A DNA stretch of 64,000 bases from Clostridium sp. 1001271st1 H5 (GTDB lineage: Bacteria; Bacillota; Clostridia; Lachnospirales; Lachnospiraceae), in the NCBI RefSeq assembly GCF_005845215.1, contig NZ_SPHO01000004.1, forward strand, positions 310,001 through 374,000, given 5' to 3'. The notes below the pieces were generated by a model, which saw nothing but the letters and a program-made list of their open reading frames with translations, was not told where the DNA came from and did not search any database. How positions within the stretch are numbered: position 1 is the stretch's first letter; each line of letters begins with the position of its first letter. The translations under genes were made by a program, and so were the position numbers. Positions 1-8,958 of the stretch are shown here, one piece after another.

Positions 1-418
1 TCAGCTGATGGGCAAACGCTGTGTGTGTTCCCCACAGCCCCCTTGTCCCCTCCACCTGGCAGAACGCCTCATCAATGCTGTACTGGTGGACATAGGGTGA
101 GTACTTCCTGAGCAGCTCCACAAGTGCTCTGGAGCAGCTCACATACAGGTTGTAATCCGGAGGCAGGATTACAAGTCCCGGACATTTGCACCTGGCCTCC
201 GCCAGTGTCTCCCCTGTCCTGATTCCATACCGTTTGGCGGGGCCGGATTTGGCCAGCACGATGCCGTGCCGGTCTGCCTCGCTTCCTCCGATGACAGAGG
301 GAATGCCCCGCAGGTCCAAATCCTCTCCCAGGATGCAGACCCGGTAGGCTGCCGTCCAGCTCAGATAGGCGCTGTTCACATCCACATGGTACCATACCTG
401 CTCTCCTGTACTGCTCAT
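1..418 (-). CDS. Y-family DNA polymerase (DinB/UmuC type), N-terminal part
   Basis: Translesion DNA polymerase of the Y family, cut by the left window edge so only about 139 N-terminal residues are visible. The start has YHVDVNSAYLSW, the usual metal-binding aspartate segment of the palm, and the conserved SIDE motif is seen as YSIDEAF near residue 117. The ATG at 416-418 overlaps the stop of the upstream small gene as ATGA, so the two are translationally coupled. A LexA-type box in the shared promoter (714-725) points to SOS induction. Which Y-family subgroup it belongs to cannot be decided from the fragment. Confidence 0.88.
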   Translation of the reverse strand, partial: MSSTGEQVWYHVDVNSAYLSWTAAYRVCILGEDLDLRGIPSVIGGSEADRHGIVLAKSGPAKRYGIRTGETLAEARCKCPGLVILPPDYNLYVSCSRALVELLRKYSPYVHQYSIDEAFCQVEGTRGLWGTHTAFAHQL

Positions 419-684
419 GACAGGGTCCTGAAAAATGACCACTTATGGGTGGATATACGGTATCTCAGCTCTATAAGGCGCCTCTGTCCCTCTGCCACGG
501 CCCAGCACACAAAGCTGATATGCTCCATGCCGCAGTACTTTTCCTCCCTGGAAGAGACAATGCTCTCAATCTTCACTGTAATGATTCCGTGCTCCCCATT
601 CTCATACCGGAACCAGAGGGGCGTCATATCCCCCAATGTACTGCAGGCGCCAAACATCTGTATGGGTATATTTAAAGCCGCCAC
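415..684 (-). CDS. Small protein coupled to a Y-family polymerase
   Basis: An 89-residue protein with no motif I can name. I chose the GTG at 684 because an AGGAGG Shine-Dalgarno lies 8 bases upstream; the earlier in-frame GTG at 693 overlaps that site. Its stop overlaps the polymerase start by four bases. In Firmicutes, Y-family polymerases are often preceded by a YolD-like small protein of similar size; by position this could be a functional counterpart, but the sequence similarity is not obvious to me. It is expressed from a promoter with a perfect LexA box, so a DNA-damage role is likely. Confidence 0.7.
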   Translation of the reverse strand: MAALNIPIQMFGACSTLGDMTPLWFRYENGEHGIITVKIESIVSSREEKYCGMEHISFVCWAVAEGQRRLIELRYRISTHKWSFFRTLS

Positions 685-704
685 TGCTTTCACCTCCTGA
701 TTCC

Positions 705-733
705 AATATATCAGAACATACGTTCTGTTTCAA
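705..733 (-). promoter_or_regulatory. SOS promoter with LexA (DinR) box
   Basis: On the minus strand a -35 TTGAAA (728-733) and a -10 TATATT (705-710) are separated by exactly 17 bases. The spacer contains GAACATACGTTC (714-725), a perfect match to the Gram-positive LexA consensus GAACnnnnGTTC. LexA bound here would occlude RNA polymerase. It drives the small gene and the Y-family polymerase. Confidence 0.85.
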
Positions 734-808
734 GTGGGAATTGTTGGTTACTGCCTGCAGGCTGCGGCTGGTGTGATTTGATTGGAAACTTAAGCAGGCT
801 GCTATTCC

Positions 809-1462
809 TTATTGAATCGTGAAACGGTTCTTCTCATAAGAAATCACACCGTCCTTCTGCATCCTGGACAGCTCCGCCGACAGCGCGCTCCTGTCCACAG
901 ACAGATAGTCCGCCATCTGCTGGCGGTTAAAGGGCACTGTTATGGTGCGGCTTTCCTGTTTCACGGATTCCTGGGACAGGTACACCATAACCCTCTCCCG
1001 CAGGGACTTGGGCGTAATGATATCCATTTTTTTCGTGAGCATCAGGTTCTTCCCGGCCAGTACATACATCAGGCTCCTTATCAAACGGTTGTGGAAATCG
1101 CAGCTGGAGGAGCAGGTTGTCAGAATGCGGTTCACGTCCATAAACAGGATTCCGGAGCGTTCCGACGCCTGCACATCCACCATCAGGGGTTCTCCCTTAA
1201 GGCATGCATAAGTCTCCCCGAATATCTGGCCCTTTCCTATATTCTCGATGATTTTCCTGTTTCCCCACACATCGTCCTTAATAATATTTACAGCCCCTTC
1301 CATCACCACCCCAAGACGGCCTGTCACATCGCCTGCCCTGTATATATAGGCATCCTTGCCATAGGTCCGTTCTTCCGCTGAAAGGCATGTGAGCATGGCC
1401 TCTATCTCCTCCTCCTTAATTCCATGAAACAGCTTTGTTCCTGCCAACAGATGAATATCCAT
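809..1462 (-). CDS. Crp/Fnr family transcriptional regulator (HcpR-like)
   Basis: 217 residues with the Crp/Fnr layout: an N-terminal cyclic-nucleotide-binding-like beta barrel (about 1-120), a long dimer helix, and a C-terminal winged HTH with RQQMADYLSVDRSALSAELS (about 179-198). It lacks the N-terminal cysteine cluster of Fnr. It is divergent from hcp, with a TTGTT/AACAA dyad between them. In anaerobes, Crp/Fnr proteins next to hcp (HcpR type) control nitrosative-stress genes, so control of hcp and itself is the likely job. The effector is not visible from sequence. Confidence 0.85.
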   Translation of the reverse strand: MDIHLLAGTKLFHGIKEEEIEAMLTCLSAEERTYGKDAYIYRAGDVTGRLGVVMEGAVNIIKDDVWGNRKIIENIGKGQIFGETYACLKGEPLMVDVQASERSGILFMDVNRILTTCSSSCDFHNRLIRSLMYVLAGKNLMLTKKMDIITPKSLRERVMVYLSQESVKQESRTITVPFNRQQMADYLSVDRSALSAELSRMQKDGVISYEKNRFTIQ

Positions 1463-1479
1463 ATTTTTCTCCTTTAACG

Positions 1480-1504
1480 TTGTTTCAACAACTTACTTGT
1501 TGTC
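1480..1504. promoter_or_regulatory. Dyad operator between regulator and hcp
   Basis: TTGTTTCAACAA (1480-1491) is a perfect inverted repeat, and its right arm AACAA pairs again with TTGTT at 1497-1501 across a 5-base spacer, giving two overlapping dyads. A candidate hcp -10, TATACT (1515-1520), lies just downstream, so the dyad covers the -35 region. It fits a binding site for the adjacent Crp/Fnr regulator. Confidence 0.65.
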
Positions 1505-1588
1505 AAAATTATATTATACTTCATCCATACCGTCAAGGGCAGGCAGGACATGCCGCCCATTCACGCATATTTAAGAGGAGGATACAGA

Positions 1589-3184
1589 ATGGAACACAAT
1601 ATGTTTTGTTTTCAATGTGAACAGACCGCGGGATGCAGCGGATGTATGGGAAAGGCAGGCGTGTGCGGCAAAACAGCTGCCACTGCCGGGATTCAGGACC
1701 AGCTCACAGGAGCCCTCATCGGCCTTGCCAGGGCCGCGGAGGGGAAAGAACACAACCGGGAAGCAGACCGCCTTATTGTAAAAGGACTGTTTGCCACCCT
1801 TACCAATGTAAGCTTTGATGACAATGCCCTGAATGAACTTCTGGAGGAAGCCGGACGCTTAAAGGATTCCCTGTCCCCTCTGTGCAGCTCCTGCACATCA
1901 GAATGCGGCAAGACAGAAGATTTTGACCTGAACCGGCTCTGGACCGGTAACGAGGATATCCGCTCCCTCAAATCCCTCATTCTTTTCGGCATGAGAGGAA
2001 TGGCAGCCTATGCGTATCATGCCATGGTGCTGGGCCATGAGGACAGAAGGGTCATGGACTATTTCTATAAAGGACTGTTTGCCGTCGGATATGACAGCTA
2101 TACAATCCAGGACCTTCTGCCCCTTGTCATGGAACTGGGCGCCGTGAATCTGGACTGCATGGCGCTGCTTGACAAGGCCAACCGCCGGGCCTTCGGCATC
2201 CCTGCACCGGCGCAGGTAAGCCTTACCGTGGAAAAAGGTCCCTTCATCGTTATCTCCGGCCATGACCTTCACGATTTAAAGCTTTTACTGGAACAGACCC
2301 AGGGCAAGGGCATCCGCATATATACCCACGGGGAAATGCTGCCCGCCCACGCCTACCCTGAGCTCAGAAAATACGGACACCTGAAAGGCAACTTCGGAAC
2401 CGCATGGCAGAACCAGCAAACGGAATTTGCAGACCTTCCGGCCCCTGTGCTCTTTACCACCAACTGCCTGATGCCGCCCAGGCCGTCTTACTCTGACCGG
2501 GTATTCACCACTGCCGTGGTATCCTATCCGGGCATGGTCCATATTGACGACCGCAAGGACTTCTCTCCGGTCATCGAAAAGGCCCTGGAACTGGGCGGAT
2601 ACAAGGAGGATACCACTATACCCGGAATCAACGGCGGTACCAGCGTTACCACCGGCTTTGGCAGGGAGGCTGTTCTGGCTGCCGCAGGCACTGTGGCGGA
2701 AGCTGTGAATCAGAAGGCGCTGCGCCATATCTTCCTGGTAGGCGGCTGCGACGGAGCCCGTCCAGGCAGGAATTACTACACGGACTTTGTAAAGCAGACG
2801 CCTGAGGATACGCTGGTACTGACCCTGGCCTGCGGCAAATACCGTTTTAATGACCTGGAGCTTGGAACCCTGGCCGGCCTTCCCCGCCTTCTGGACATGG
2901 GCCAGTGTAACGATGCCTTTGGCGCCATCCAGGTGGCCGTGGCCCTGTCAGAGGCGTTCGGCTGCTCAGTCAACGACCTGCCCCTTACCCTGGTGCTGTC
3001 CTGGTATGAGCAGAAGGCTGTCTGTATCCTTTTAAGCCTGCTGCATCTTGGCATTAAGAACATTTACCTGGGCCCCACCCTTCCGGCCTTCCTCTCGCCG
3101 GCCATACTGGATTATCTGGTGGAACAGTTTGATATCCGCCCCATCTCCACTCCTGGGAAGGACCTGGCCGCGATGTTGGCCTGA
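1589..3184 (+). CDS. hcp: Hydroxylamine reductase / hybrid cluster protein
   Basis: 531 residues, the usual length for Hcp. The start at 1589 has an AGAGGAGG ribosome site. The N-terminus MFCFQCEQTAGCSG...GVCGK holds the proximal iron-sulfur cluster cysteines; NCLMPP, GGCDG and the TLACGKYRFND segment are the conserved hybrid-cluster ligand regions. Hcp reduces hydroxylamine in vitro and acts as a nitric oxide reductase in cells, in the cytoplasm. Divergent from a Crp/Fnr regulator, it is likely induced by nitrosative stress. No hcr reductase partner is seen next to it. Confidence 0.95.
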   Translation: MEHNMFCFQCEQTAGCSGCMGKAGVCGKTAATAGIQDQLTGALIGLARAAEGKEHNREADRLIVKGLFATLTNVSFDDNALNELLEEAGRLKDSLSPLCSSCTSECGKTEDFDLNRLWTGNEDIRSLKSLILFGMRGMAAYAYHAMVLGHEDRRVMDYFYKGLFAVGYDSYTIQDLLPLVMELGAVNLDCMALLDKANRRAFGIPAPAQVSLTVEKGPFIVISGHDLHDLKLLLEQTQGKGIRIYTHGEMLPAHAYPELRKYGHLKGNFGTAWQNQQTEFADLPAPVLFTTNCLMPPRPSYSDRVFTTAVVSYPGMVHIDDRKDFSPVIEKALELGGYKEDTTIPGINGGTSVTTGFGREAVLAAAGTVAEAVNQKALRHIFLVGGCDGARPGRNYYTDFVKQTPEDTLVLTLACGKYRFNDLELGTLAGLPRLLDMGQCNDAFGAIQVAVALSEAFGCSVNDLPLTLVLSWYEQKAVCILLSLLHLGIKNIYLGPTLPAFLSPAILDYLVEQFDIRPISTPGKDLAAMLA

Positions 3185-3227
3185 CATCCCGGCAGTGAGA
3201 CAGGAATCTCACTGTGCAGAGAAAAGA

Positions 3228-3259
3228 GGACCTGTACGCCGCAGCCGGCATACAGGTCC
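3228..3259. terminator. Hairpin between convergent hcp and yaaA
   Basis: A perfect 9-bp stem (GGACCTGTA at 3228-3236 with TACAGGTCC at 3251-3259) around a 14-base loop lies just after hcp. There is no clean U-run on either side, so intrinsic termination is only a likely role. Confidence 0.4.
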
Positions 3260-3303
3260 CTGTCCCATTGTTCTCTCAATTTTATTGTTTCCCAACGTTC
3301 CGC

Positions 3304-4089
3304 TTACTCTTCTTTTCTTTCATTTTTCCCATGTTTGACAAATACATATTCCCTGTCCCCAGATTTCTCCCGGCTGTAGCAATACCCCAGCCGGTCAAAA
3401 TCCTTAAGGCCTTCCGCGTCCCGGATGTCCCGTTCTGCCATGAACCGGACCATTTCCCCTCTGGCCATCTTGGCCTCGGTGGCTTTCACCTTTACCCCGG
3501 CACCGCCCTTTCCATCCTCAGAAAGGGTGCCGAACACACAGGTCACATACTCAATATGGGATTCCAGATACGGCTCCACCGCCCTGCTGTATTCCCTGGA
3601 AGCCAGATTCACAATCAGCGTCTCATCTGCGGCCAGCTCCCGGTAAATGGAACTTCCCCAATAGTCATAAAGGCTCCTGATACCTGAAGGCAGTTCCACC
3701 TTTGCCTGCATCTCCAGGCGGTACGGCACAATACCGTCCAAGGGCCTAAGGACGCCGTAAAACCCGGACAGGATACGCAGATGCTCCTGCACATAGTCCC
3801 ACTGTCCCTGCTCAAACACACCCGGCGCCATGTACTGGTACTGGATTCCCTCATAGGACAAAAGGGCCGGTGTCAGGCGCCGTTCCAGGTCCATATCCTT
3901 AAAACGGCCGTAGTTAAGCCGGGCTATGGTTTCATTGCACTTCCACAGCTGTCTGGCCCGGTCCAAATCCAGATTCTGTATGTATTTCTTCAGTTCTTCT
4001 GCCTTTGAAAGGAAACAGGGAAGATTCGCCCATTCCAGCTCGTCTTCCCTGATATTCATTTTTTTGGCAGGCGATATAATTATCTTCAT
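3304..4089 (-). CDS. yaaA: YaaA family peroxide-stress protein
   Basis: 261 residues, full length for the YaaA/DUF328 family. The N-terminal MKIIISPAKKM is the family signature. In E. coli YaaA lowers free iron and limits damage during peroxide stress; it is cytoplasmic. The gene is the last of a minus-strand run proB - DUF896 - proA - lepB - yaaA, starting 8 bases after lepB, so it is probably co-transcribed. Confidence 0.9.
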   Translation of the reverse strand: MKIIISPAKKMNIREDELEWANLPCFLSKAEELKKYIQNLDLDRARQLWKCNETIARLNYGRFKDMDLERRLTPALLSYEGIQYQYMAPGVFEQGQWDYVQEHLRILSGFYGVLRPLDGIVPYRLEMQAKVELPSGIRSLYDYWGSSIYRELAADETLIVNLASREYSRAVEPYLESHIEYVTCVFGTLSEDGKGGAGVKVKATEAKMARGEMVRFMAERDIRDAEGLKDFDRLGYCYSREKSGDREYVFVKHGKNERKEE

Positions 4090-4097
4090 CCTGTCCC

Positions 4098-4679
4098 TTA
4101 CTCCACTTTTTCTATCCTTGGAAAATACGTAAACAGCACCTTGGCTATAATCTTGTCCTTCTCCACAAACTGGTTCTTCCAGAACCGGGCATCCAGGGAA
4201 TTATTCCTGTTGTCCCCCATCATGAAATAGCACCCTTCCGGCACTGTATAGGGACCATAGGAGCCTTCCATTGGTTCGGGAAGATAGGGCTCGTCCAGCG
4301 GGGTGTCGGAATCATCGATATAGACTTTTCCGTCCACCACGTTCACGGTCTCGCCCGGAAGCCCTATGACACGCTTCACGTAGTAGATTTTTCCCGTCGG
4401 GTCGTCCGGAAAATGGAAAATCACCACATCACCCCTCTCAGGGTCGCTGGCCAGGTAGGACAGCCTGGAGCCGATAACGCGGCTCTTGGACATAATGGTG
4501 TTCTCCATGGAGCCGGTTGGAACACGGCTGTTGGCTATGATAAAGTTGTTAAGGACCAGGGCGATGATAACCGCTGCCACGATAATCTGTATCCAGCTGA
4601 TAATCTCCTTTTTCCAGCTGAAGGGTTCTTCCTCCTGCTGTTTTCTGCTCCCTTTCTTCCTGCTTTCCTCTTCGGGCAT
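4098..4679 (-). CDS. lepB: Signal peptidase I
   Basis: 193 residues from the ATG at 4679, which has AGAGGAAA upstream; an in-frame start further up at 4760 has no good site. There is a basic N-terminus, one membrane segment (about 28-48), then the catalytic motifs: Ser57 in PTGSMEN, the general-base Lys102 in YVKRVIGLPGE, and the GDNRNNSLDAR box. It cleaves signal peptides from secreted preproteins at the outer face of the membrane. It is placed between proA and yaaA in one operon. Confidence 0.95.
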   Translation of the reverse strand: MPEEESRKKGSRKQQEEEPFSWKKEIISWIQIIVAAVIIALVLNNFIIANSRVPTGSMENTIMSKSRVIGSRLSYLASDPERGDVVIFHFPDDPTGKIYYVKRVIGLPGETVNVVDGKVYIDDSDTPLDEPYLPEPMEGSYGPYTVPEGCYFMMGDNRNNSLDARFWKNQFVEKDKIIAKVLFTYFPRIEKVE

Positions 4680-4759
4680 ATATATTTCCTCTTTTCCTGC
4701 ATTCTGTCTGACGGAGCCGGGAACACATGTAAAATGGCCCGGCTCCTCTGTCGCTGTCA

Positions 4760-6001
4760 TCAGCGAATCTGGCCATCCCCGTAAATAATGTATTTGGTGG
4801 TGGTCAGTTCCTTAAGGCCCATGGGGCCTCTGGCATGAAGCTTCTGGGTGCTGATGCCGATTTCCGCTCCGAAACCGAATTCCTCACCGTCCGTGAAGCG
4901 GGTGGAGGCGTTGACATAGACAGCCGCGGCGTCCACCTCGTTTAAAAACTTCTGGGCATTGAAATAATCAGAGGTCACGATTGTTTCCGAGTGGCCTGTA
5001 TTGTAGGTATTGATATGGCGGACAGCCTCATCCACAGAGTCCACCAGCTTTAAGGACAGGATATAATCCAGGTATTCCCTTCCCCAGTCCTCCTGGGTGG
5101 CCCGGACAAAGGCCGGCTCAATGGCGCAGGCATCCTCGTCTCCCCGAATCTCCACCTGCTTTTCCTCCAGCTTCTTTCTGAGAAGGGGAAGGAATTCCTC
5201 TGCAATGCTTCTGTGCACCAGCAGGGATTCGCATGCATTGCACACGCCGATTCTCTGGGTCTTGGCATTGAAAATAATGTCCAGGGCCATATTCTGGTCC
5301 GCGGAAGCGTCCACATACACATGGCAGTTGCCTGTGCCTGTCTCTATAACCGGGATGGTGCTGTTTTCCACCACGGTCTTTATGAGTCCTGCTCCTCCCC
5401 TGGGGATGAGCACATCGATATACCGGTTTAAACGCATCAGTTCCCTGGTGGTGTCCCTGCTGGTATCCTCAATCAGCTGGACCGAGTCCTCCGGCAGGCC
5501 CGCGCTTGAGAGTCCTGCACGCAGGCACCGGGTAATGGCCATATTGGAGTGGAGGGCGTCGCTTCCGCCCTTTAAGATAACTGCATTGCCTGATTTGAAA
5601 CAAAGGCCGAATGCGTCTGCCGTCACATTGGGACGGGCCTCATAAATCATACCGATGACCCCCAGAGGCACACGCTTCTGCCCTATCTGAAGCCCGTTGG
5701 GGCGAAGCTTCATGGACAGCACTTCTCCTACAGGGTCATCCAGGGAGGCCACCTGCAGCAGGCCGTCTGCCATGGCCTGAACCCTGGCCGGCGTCAGCTT
5801 AAGGCGGTCCAGCAGTCCCTGGCTCATGCCGTCGGATTTGGCCTTGTCGTAATCCCGGAAATTGGCCTCAAGTATTTCCTCCTCGCCTTCCAGCAAGGCC
5901 CTGGCCGCTTCCTCCAGTCCCATATTCTTCTCCCTGGAGCCCAGGGTACCCAGTACACGCGATACTTCTTTGGCACGGCTGCCTATTTCATTCAATGTCA
6001 T
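4760..6001 (-). CDS. proA: Glutamate-5-semialdehyde dehydrogenase (gamma-glutamyl phosphate reductase)
   Basis: About 413 residues. The start at 6001 (MTLNEIG) is chosen by spacing to an AAGGGGAG site; the adjacent ATG at 6004 is an alternative. It reduces gamma-glutamyl phosphate to glutamate-5-semialdehyde with NADPH, the second step of proline synthesis. [14 protein letters not shown], the catalytic cysteine in VCNACESLL and the C-terminal [13 protein letters not shown] are all present. It lies in an operon with proB, with one small DUF896 gene between. Confidence 0.96.
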   Translation of the reverse strand: MTLNEIGSRAKEVSRVLGTLGSREKNMGLEEAARALLEGEEEILEANFRDYDKAKSDGMSQGLLDRLKLTPARVQAMADGLLQVASLDDPVGEVLSMKLRPNGLQIGQKRVPLGVIGMIYEARPNVTADAFGLCFKSGNAVILKGGSDALHSNMAITRCLRAGLSSAGLPEDSVQLIEDTSRDTTRELMRLNRYIDVLIPRGGAGLIKTVVENSTIPVIETGTGNCHVYVDASADQNMALDIIFNAKTQRIGVCNACESLLVHRSIAEEFLPLLRKKLEEKQVEIRGDEDACAIEPAFVRATQEDWGREYLDYILSLKLVDSVDEAVRHINTYNTGHSETIVTSDYFNAQKFLNEVDAAAVYVNASTRFTDGEEFGFGAEIGISTQKLHARGPMGLKELTTTKYIIYGDGQIR

Positions 6002-6024
6002 CATAATCTCCCCTTCACAATGCA

Positions 6025-6246
6025 TCAGACTTCCTTGATTCCGCCATGTTTCTTTCCCAAATCCGTGATGGAGCCGTCCGGCTCCTTGATGGATATGTTA
6101 TTCAGGTTATTGCGGAGACTTCCACGAATGGCTGCCACATACTCCTGGCGCAGCCGGGCCTGTTCTTCCTTCTCCTGGTCCGTCAGTCCCACTGCCTGGG
6201 ACTTGTGATACAGTTCATTGATACGGTCAATCCTTGACGCGTCCAT
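6025..6246 (-). CDS. DUF896 family protein (YnzC/UPF0291-like)
   Basis: 73 residues starting at the ATG at 6246 with AGAGGTG upstream. It has the DUF896 layout: [33 protein letters not shown], a helical hairpin, then a conserved [11 protein letters not shown] segment. In Bacillus related proteins are small cytoplasmic helical proteins linked to the SOS or sporulation response, without a known reaction. It sits between proB and proA, which is probably only shared transcription. Confidence 0.9.
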   Translation of the reverse strand: MDASRIDRINELYHKSQAVGLTDQEKEEQARLRQEYVAAIRGSLRNNLNNISIKEPDGSITDLGKKHGGIKEV

Positions 6247-6292
6247 ACATTCACCTCTTTCAGGGTCCTGGCACCCGGCCGGGTGCAGACTG

Positions 6293-7156
6293 TTAGTATT
6301 CATTGTTCAGATAATGCATCAAATCAAAATCCAGATTGGTGTGGGCCAGGAACAGGGTTCCCTTTTCCTTGCCTGACATAATGTCCAGTATGACATCCAC
6401 CTGGTCTCCGTTGGCAATGACCATATCGGCTCCGCTGTCCGTGGCAATCCGGGCCGCTGCCAGCTTGGCTGACATTCCTCCGGTACCCACATCGCTGCCT
6501 GACGTATCCTTGCCCATGCGTAAAAATTCAGGCGTGATTTCAGGCACCAGGCTGATGAATCCGGCCTCCGGGTTCTCTCTGGGGTCATCTGTATAAAGTC
6601 CGTCTATGTCGGATAACAGGATGAGCAGGTCTGCTCCGATAAGGGCCGCCACAATGGCCGACAGCCGGTCATTGTCGCCAAAGCTGTCCACATACGGAAT
6701 CTCCGAGGTGGACACCGTATCGTTTTCATTGACAATGGGTATGGTTCCCAGATTCAGCAGCTCGTCAAAGGTGTTCTGGGCATTGTACCTGGAAGAATCA
6801 TTGACCATGGTATCCTTTGTGAGAAGAACCTGGGCCGCTGTCTGGTTGTATTCCGCAAAAAGCTTCTGGTAAATCATCATGAGCCTGGCCTGGCCCACAG
6901 CTGCAAACGCCTGCTTCTCAGCCAGGGAACCCGGCTTCCTGTGATGGCCCAGGGCCTGCCGCCCTGCCGCAATAGCTCCGGAGGACACCAGGACCACGTC
7001 CTTTCCCTGTCCCCTCAGGTCGCTGATGACCCGCACCAGCTTCTCTATCTTCATCAGGTTCACTTCCCCTGTCTGTACATGGGTAAGGGAAGATGAGCCA
7101 ATCTTAATCACAATCCTCTGCTTCTCTGCAAGATTCTGACGTTCCTGGGTTTCCAT
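6293..7156 (-). CDS. proB: Glutamate 5-kinase (short form)
   Basis: 287 residues. It phosphorylates glutamate in the first step of proline synthesis. Amino-acid-kinase motifs are visible: VIKIGSSSLTH at the start, VSSGAIAAGRQALG, and NENDTVS. The protein stops after the kinase domain and lacks the C-terminal PUA domain of the E. coli enzyme, as is common in Clostridia. It is the first gene of the proline operon, with a strong promoter upstream. Confidence 0.95.
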   Translation of the reverse strand: METQERQNLAEKQRIVIKIGSSSLTHVQTGEVNLMKIEKLVRVISDLRGQGKDVVLVSSGAIAAGRQALGHHRKPGSLAEKQAFAAVGQARLMMIYQKLFAEYNQTAAQVLLTKDTMVNDSSRYNAQNTFDELLNLGTIPIVNENDTVSTSEIPYVDSFGDNDRLSAIVAALIGADLLILLSDIDGLYTDDPRENPEAGFISLVPEITPEFLRMGKDTSGSDVGTGGMSAKLAAARIATDSGADMVIANGDQVDVILDIMSGKEKGTLFLAHTNLDFDLMHYLNNEY

Positions 7157-7192
7157 GATATACTCCTTTATCTCTTCAAACGATTCCTGTTT

Positions 7193-7221
7193 ATCTTACA
7201 CCAATTTAAAGGTCACGTCAA
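7193..7221 (-). promoter_or_regulatory. Promoter of the proB operon
   Basis: Minus strand: -35 TTGACG (7216-7221) and -10 TAAGAT (7193-7198) with a 17-base spacer, 37 bases upstream of the proB start. It is the only strong sigma-A-like promoter seen before proB. Confidence 0.75.
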
Positions 7222-7266
7222 TTTCTATGTTGCAAATCTTCCTCTTCCCCTTCCGTTAAAAGAAGC

Positions 7267-8958
7267 TCAGACAGCCGAAGGGAAGGGGCTGTACCTGCGT
7301 ATGATTTCCTCTGCTGTCTTGATTCCGTCCATGGCCGCTGAGGTGATTCCCCCGGCATAGCCTGCGCCCTCCCCGCAGGGAAAGATTCCCTTTACAGGGC
7401 TTTCCATCTTTTCATCCCTGGGAATGCGGACCGGGGATGAGGTGCGGCTTTCAATGCCGGCTAAGATGGCATCCGGCCGGTTGAACCCCCTAATCATGGT
7501 TCCAAATCCTTCCATGCCTTCCATGAAAGCCCTGGACAATGGTTCCGGGAATAGCTCCCTGAGGTTGGCAAAGGCATATCCGCCCTTAAAGGCCGGATTC
7601 ACATCTCCAAAGTCCCCGGAAACCTGGCCCGCCTTAAAATCCCCGTAGAGCTGTACCGGTATGTTTCCTTTACCCAGGCGGAAGGCAGCCTCCTCCAGAC
7701 GCCTCTGGAACCTGATGCCTGACATGGCATCTCCCGGCATCCCGCGTACCTGCTCCGCCTCACAGCCCTTCTCCCCTCCGGGCCCTGTCTCCATCCGGCT
7801 GAAATCCTCCGGCGTGACAGTGACAATAATGGCACTGTTGGCGTTTTCCCCTGCCCTGTCATGGTAGCTCATGCCGTTGACAGCCAGACGGCCTGTCTCA
7901 GAGGATGCATTGACCACGTAGCCTCCGGGACACATGCAGAAGGAGTAAACGCCCCTTCCGTCCGGAGCCTTCCAGGTGAGCTTGTAGCTGGCAGGACCCA
8001 ATTCCCTGCATTCCTCCATGCCGTACTGGCTCTCATTTATCAGCGTCTGGGGATGCTGCACCCTGAGTCCCACTGCAAATGCCTTTGGCTCCATGGGAAC
8101 GCCCCTGGCCAGCAGGGTTTCAAAGGTATCCCTGGCGCTGTGTCCGATGGCCAGAACCACTGTCTCCGTCTCAATGACCTGGCTGCCGTTGATTACAAGG
8201 GCCTCTATCCGCCTGTTTTCTCCAGCCTCCCTGTCTGTCACGAAATCCGTGACCTGGCTCAGAAAGCGGACCTCTCCTCCCAGGTTTTCAATCTCCCTGC
8301 GTATGGCTTTGACAATGCGGCTTAATACGTCGGTTCCAATGTGGGGCTTATTCACATAAAGGATAGACGGGTCCCCGCCGAACTCTGCCAATATGCGCAG
8401 TACTTCCCGGTTTCTTCCAAAGGTATCCTTTACCAGGGTGTTAAGCTTTCCATCGGAAAATGTCCCTGCCCCGCCCTCCCCGAACTGTACATTGGAGGAC
8501 GGGTCCAGCTGCCCTGTTTCCCAGAAACGGGCCACCCGCTCCGTCCGCGCGTCCACATCCTCTCCCCGTTCCAGAAGAATGGGCCTGTACCCTTTTCTGG
8601 CCAGCATAAGACCGCAGAACAGCCCCGCAGGTCCGGTGCCGATGATAACCGGCCGGCCGGCCATGGGCTCTGTACCCGGCTCAGGAAGGCGGTAAGGCGT
8701 CTCCTGATGGACCGTTACATTACGGTCCTTCAGCCTGCGCACCAGCTTTTCTTCCTTCTGCTGTCCGGCCTGCCTGATTCCTATGTCCACCACATAACTG
8801 TACCGTATATCCGGCTTTTTTCTGGCATCCACAGACTGCTTGATAATGGCAAGCTTCTCTATCTCCCCTGCCGGAACATGCAGCATTCTGGCAGCCTTAT
8901 CCAAAAGGCCTGCCCTGTCGTGTCCCAGGGGCATCTTTAACTGATTAATACGAATCAT
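7267..8958 (-). CDS. NAD(P)/FAD-dependent oxidoreductase (COG2509 type)
   Basis: 563 residues. An N-terminal region of about 90 residues (RINQLKMPLGHDRAGLLDKAA) is typical of this uncharacterised dehydrogenase family. A Rossmann FAD site follows at about 107 (VIIGTGPAGLFCGLMLA). Further segments (VQFGEGGAGTFSDGKLNT, and near the end FPCGEGAGYAGGITSAAMDG) are family-conserved. The substrate is unknown. Its ATG overlaps the stop of the upstream FAD protein by four bases, so both are made from one message. Confidence 0.88.
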   Translation of the reverse strand: MIRINQLKMPLGHDRAGLLDKAARMLHVPAGEIEKLAIIKQSVDARKKPDIRYSYVVDIGIRQAGQQKEEKLVRRLKDRNVTVHQETPYRLPEPGTEPMAGRPVIIGTGPAGLFCGLMLARKGYRPILLERGEDVDARTERVARFWETGQLDPSSNVQFGEGGAGTFSDGKLNTLVKDTFGRNREVLRILAEFGGDPSILYVNKPHIGTDVLSRIVKAIRREIENLGGEVRFLSQVTDFVTDREAGENRRIEALVINGSQVIETETVVLAIGHSARDTFETLLARGVPMEPKAFAVGLRVQHPQTLINESQYGMEECRELGPASYKLTWKAPDGRGVYSFCMCPGGYVVNASSETGRLAVNGMSYHDRAGENANSAIIVTVTPEDFSRMETGPGGEKGCEAEQVRGMPGDAMSGIRFQRRLEEAAFRLGKGNIPVQLYGDFKAGQVSGDFGDVNPAFKGGYAFANLRELFPEPLSRAFMEGMEGFGTMIRGFNRPDAILAGIESRTSSPVRIPRDEKMESPVKGIFPCGEGAGYAGGITSAAMDGIKTAEEIIRRYSPFPSAV

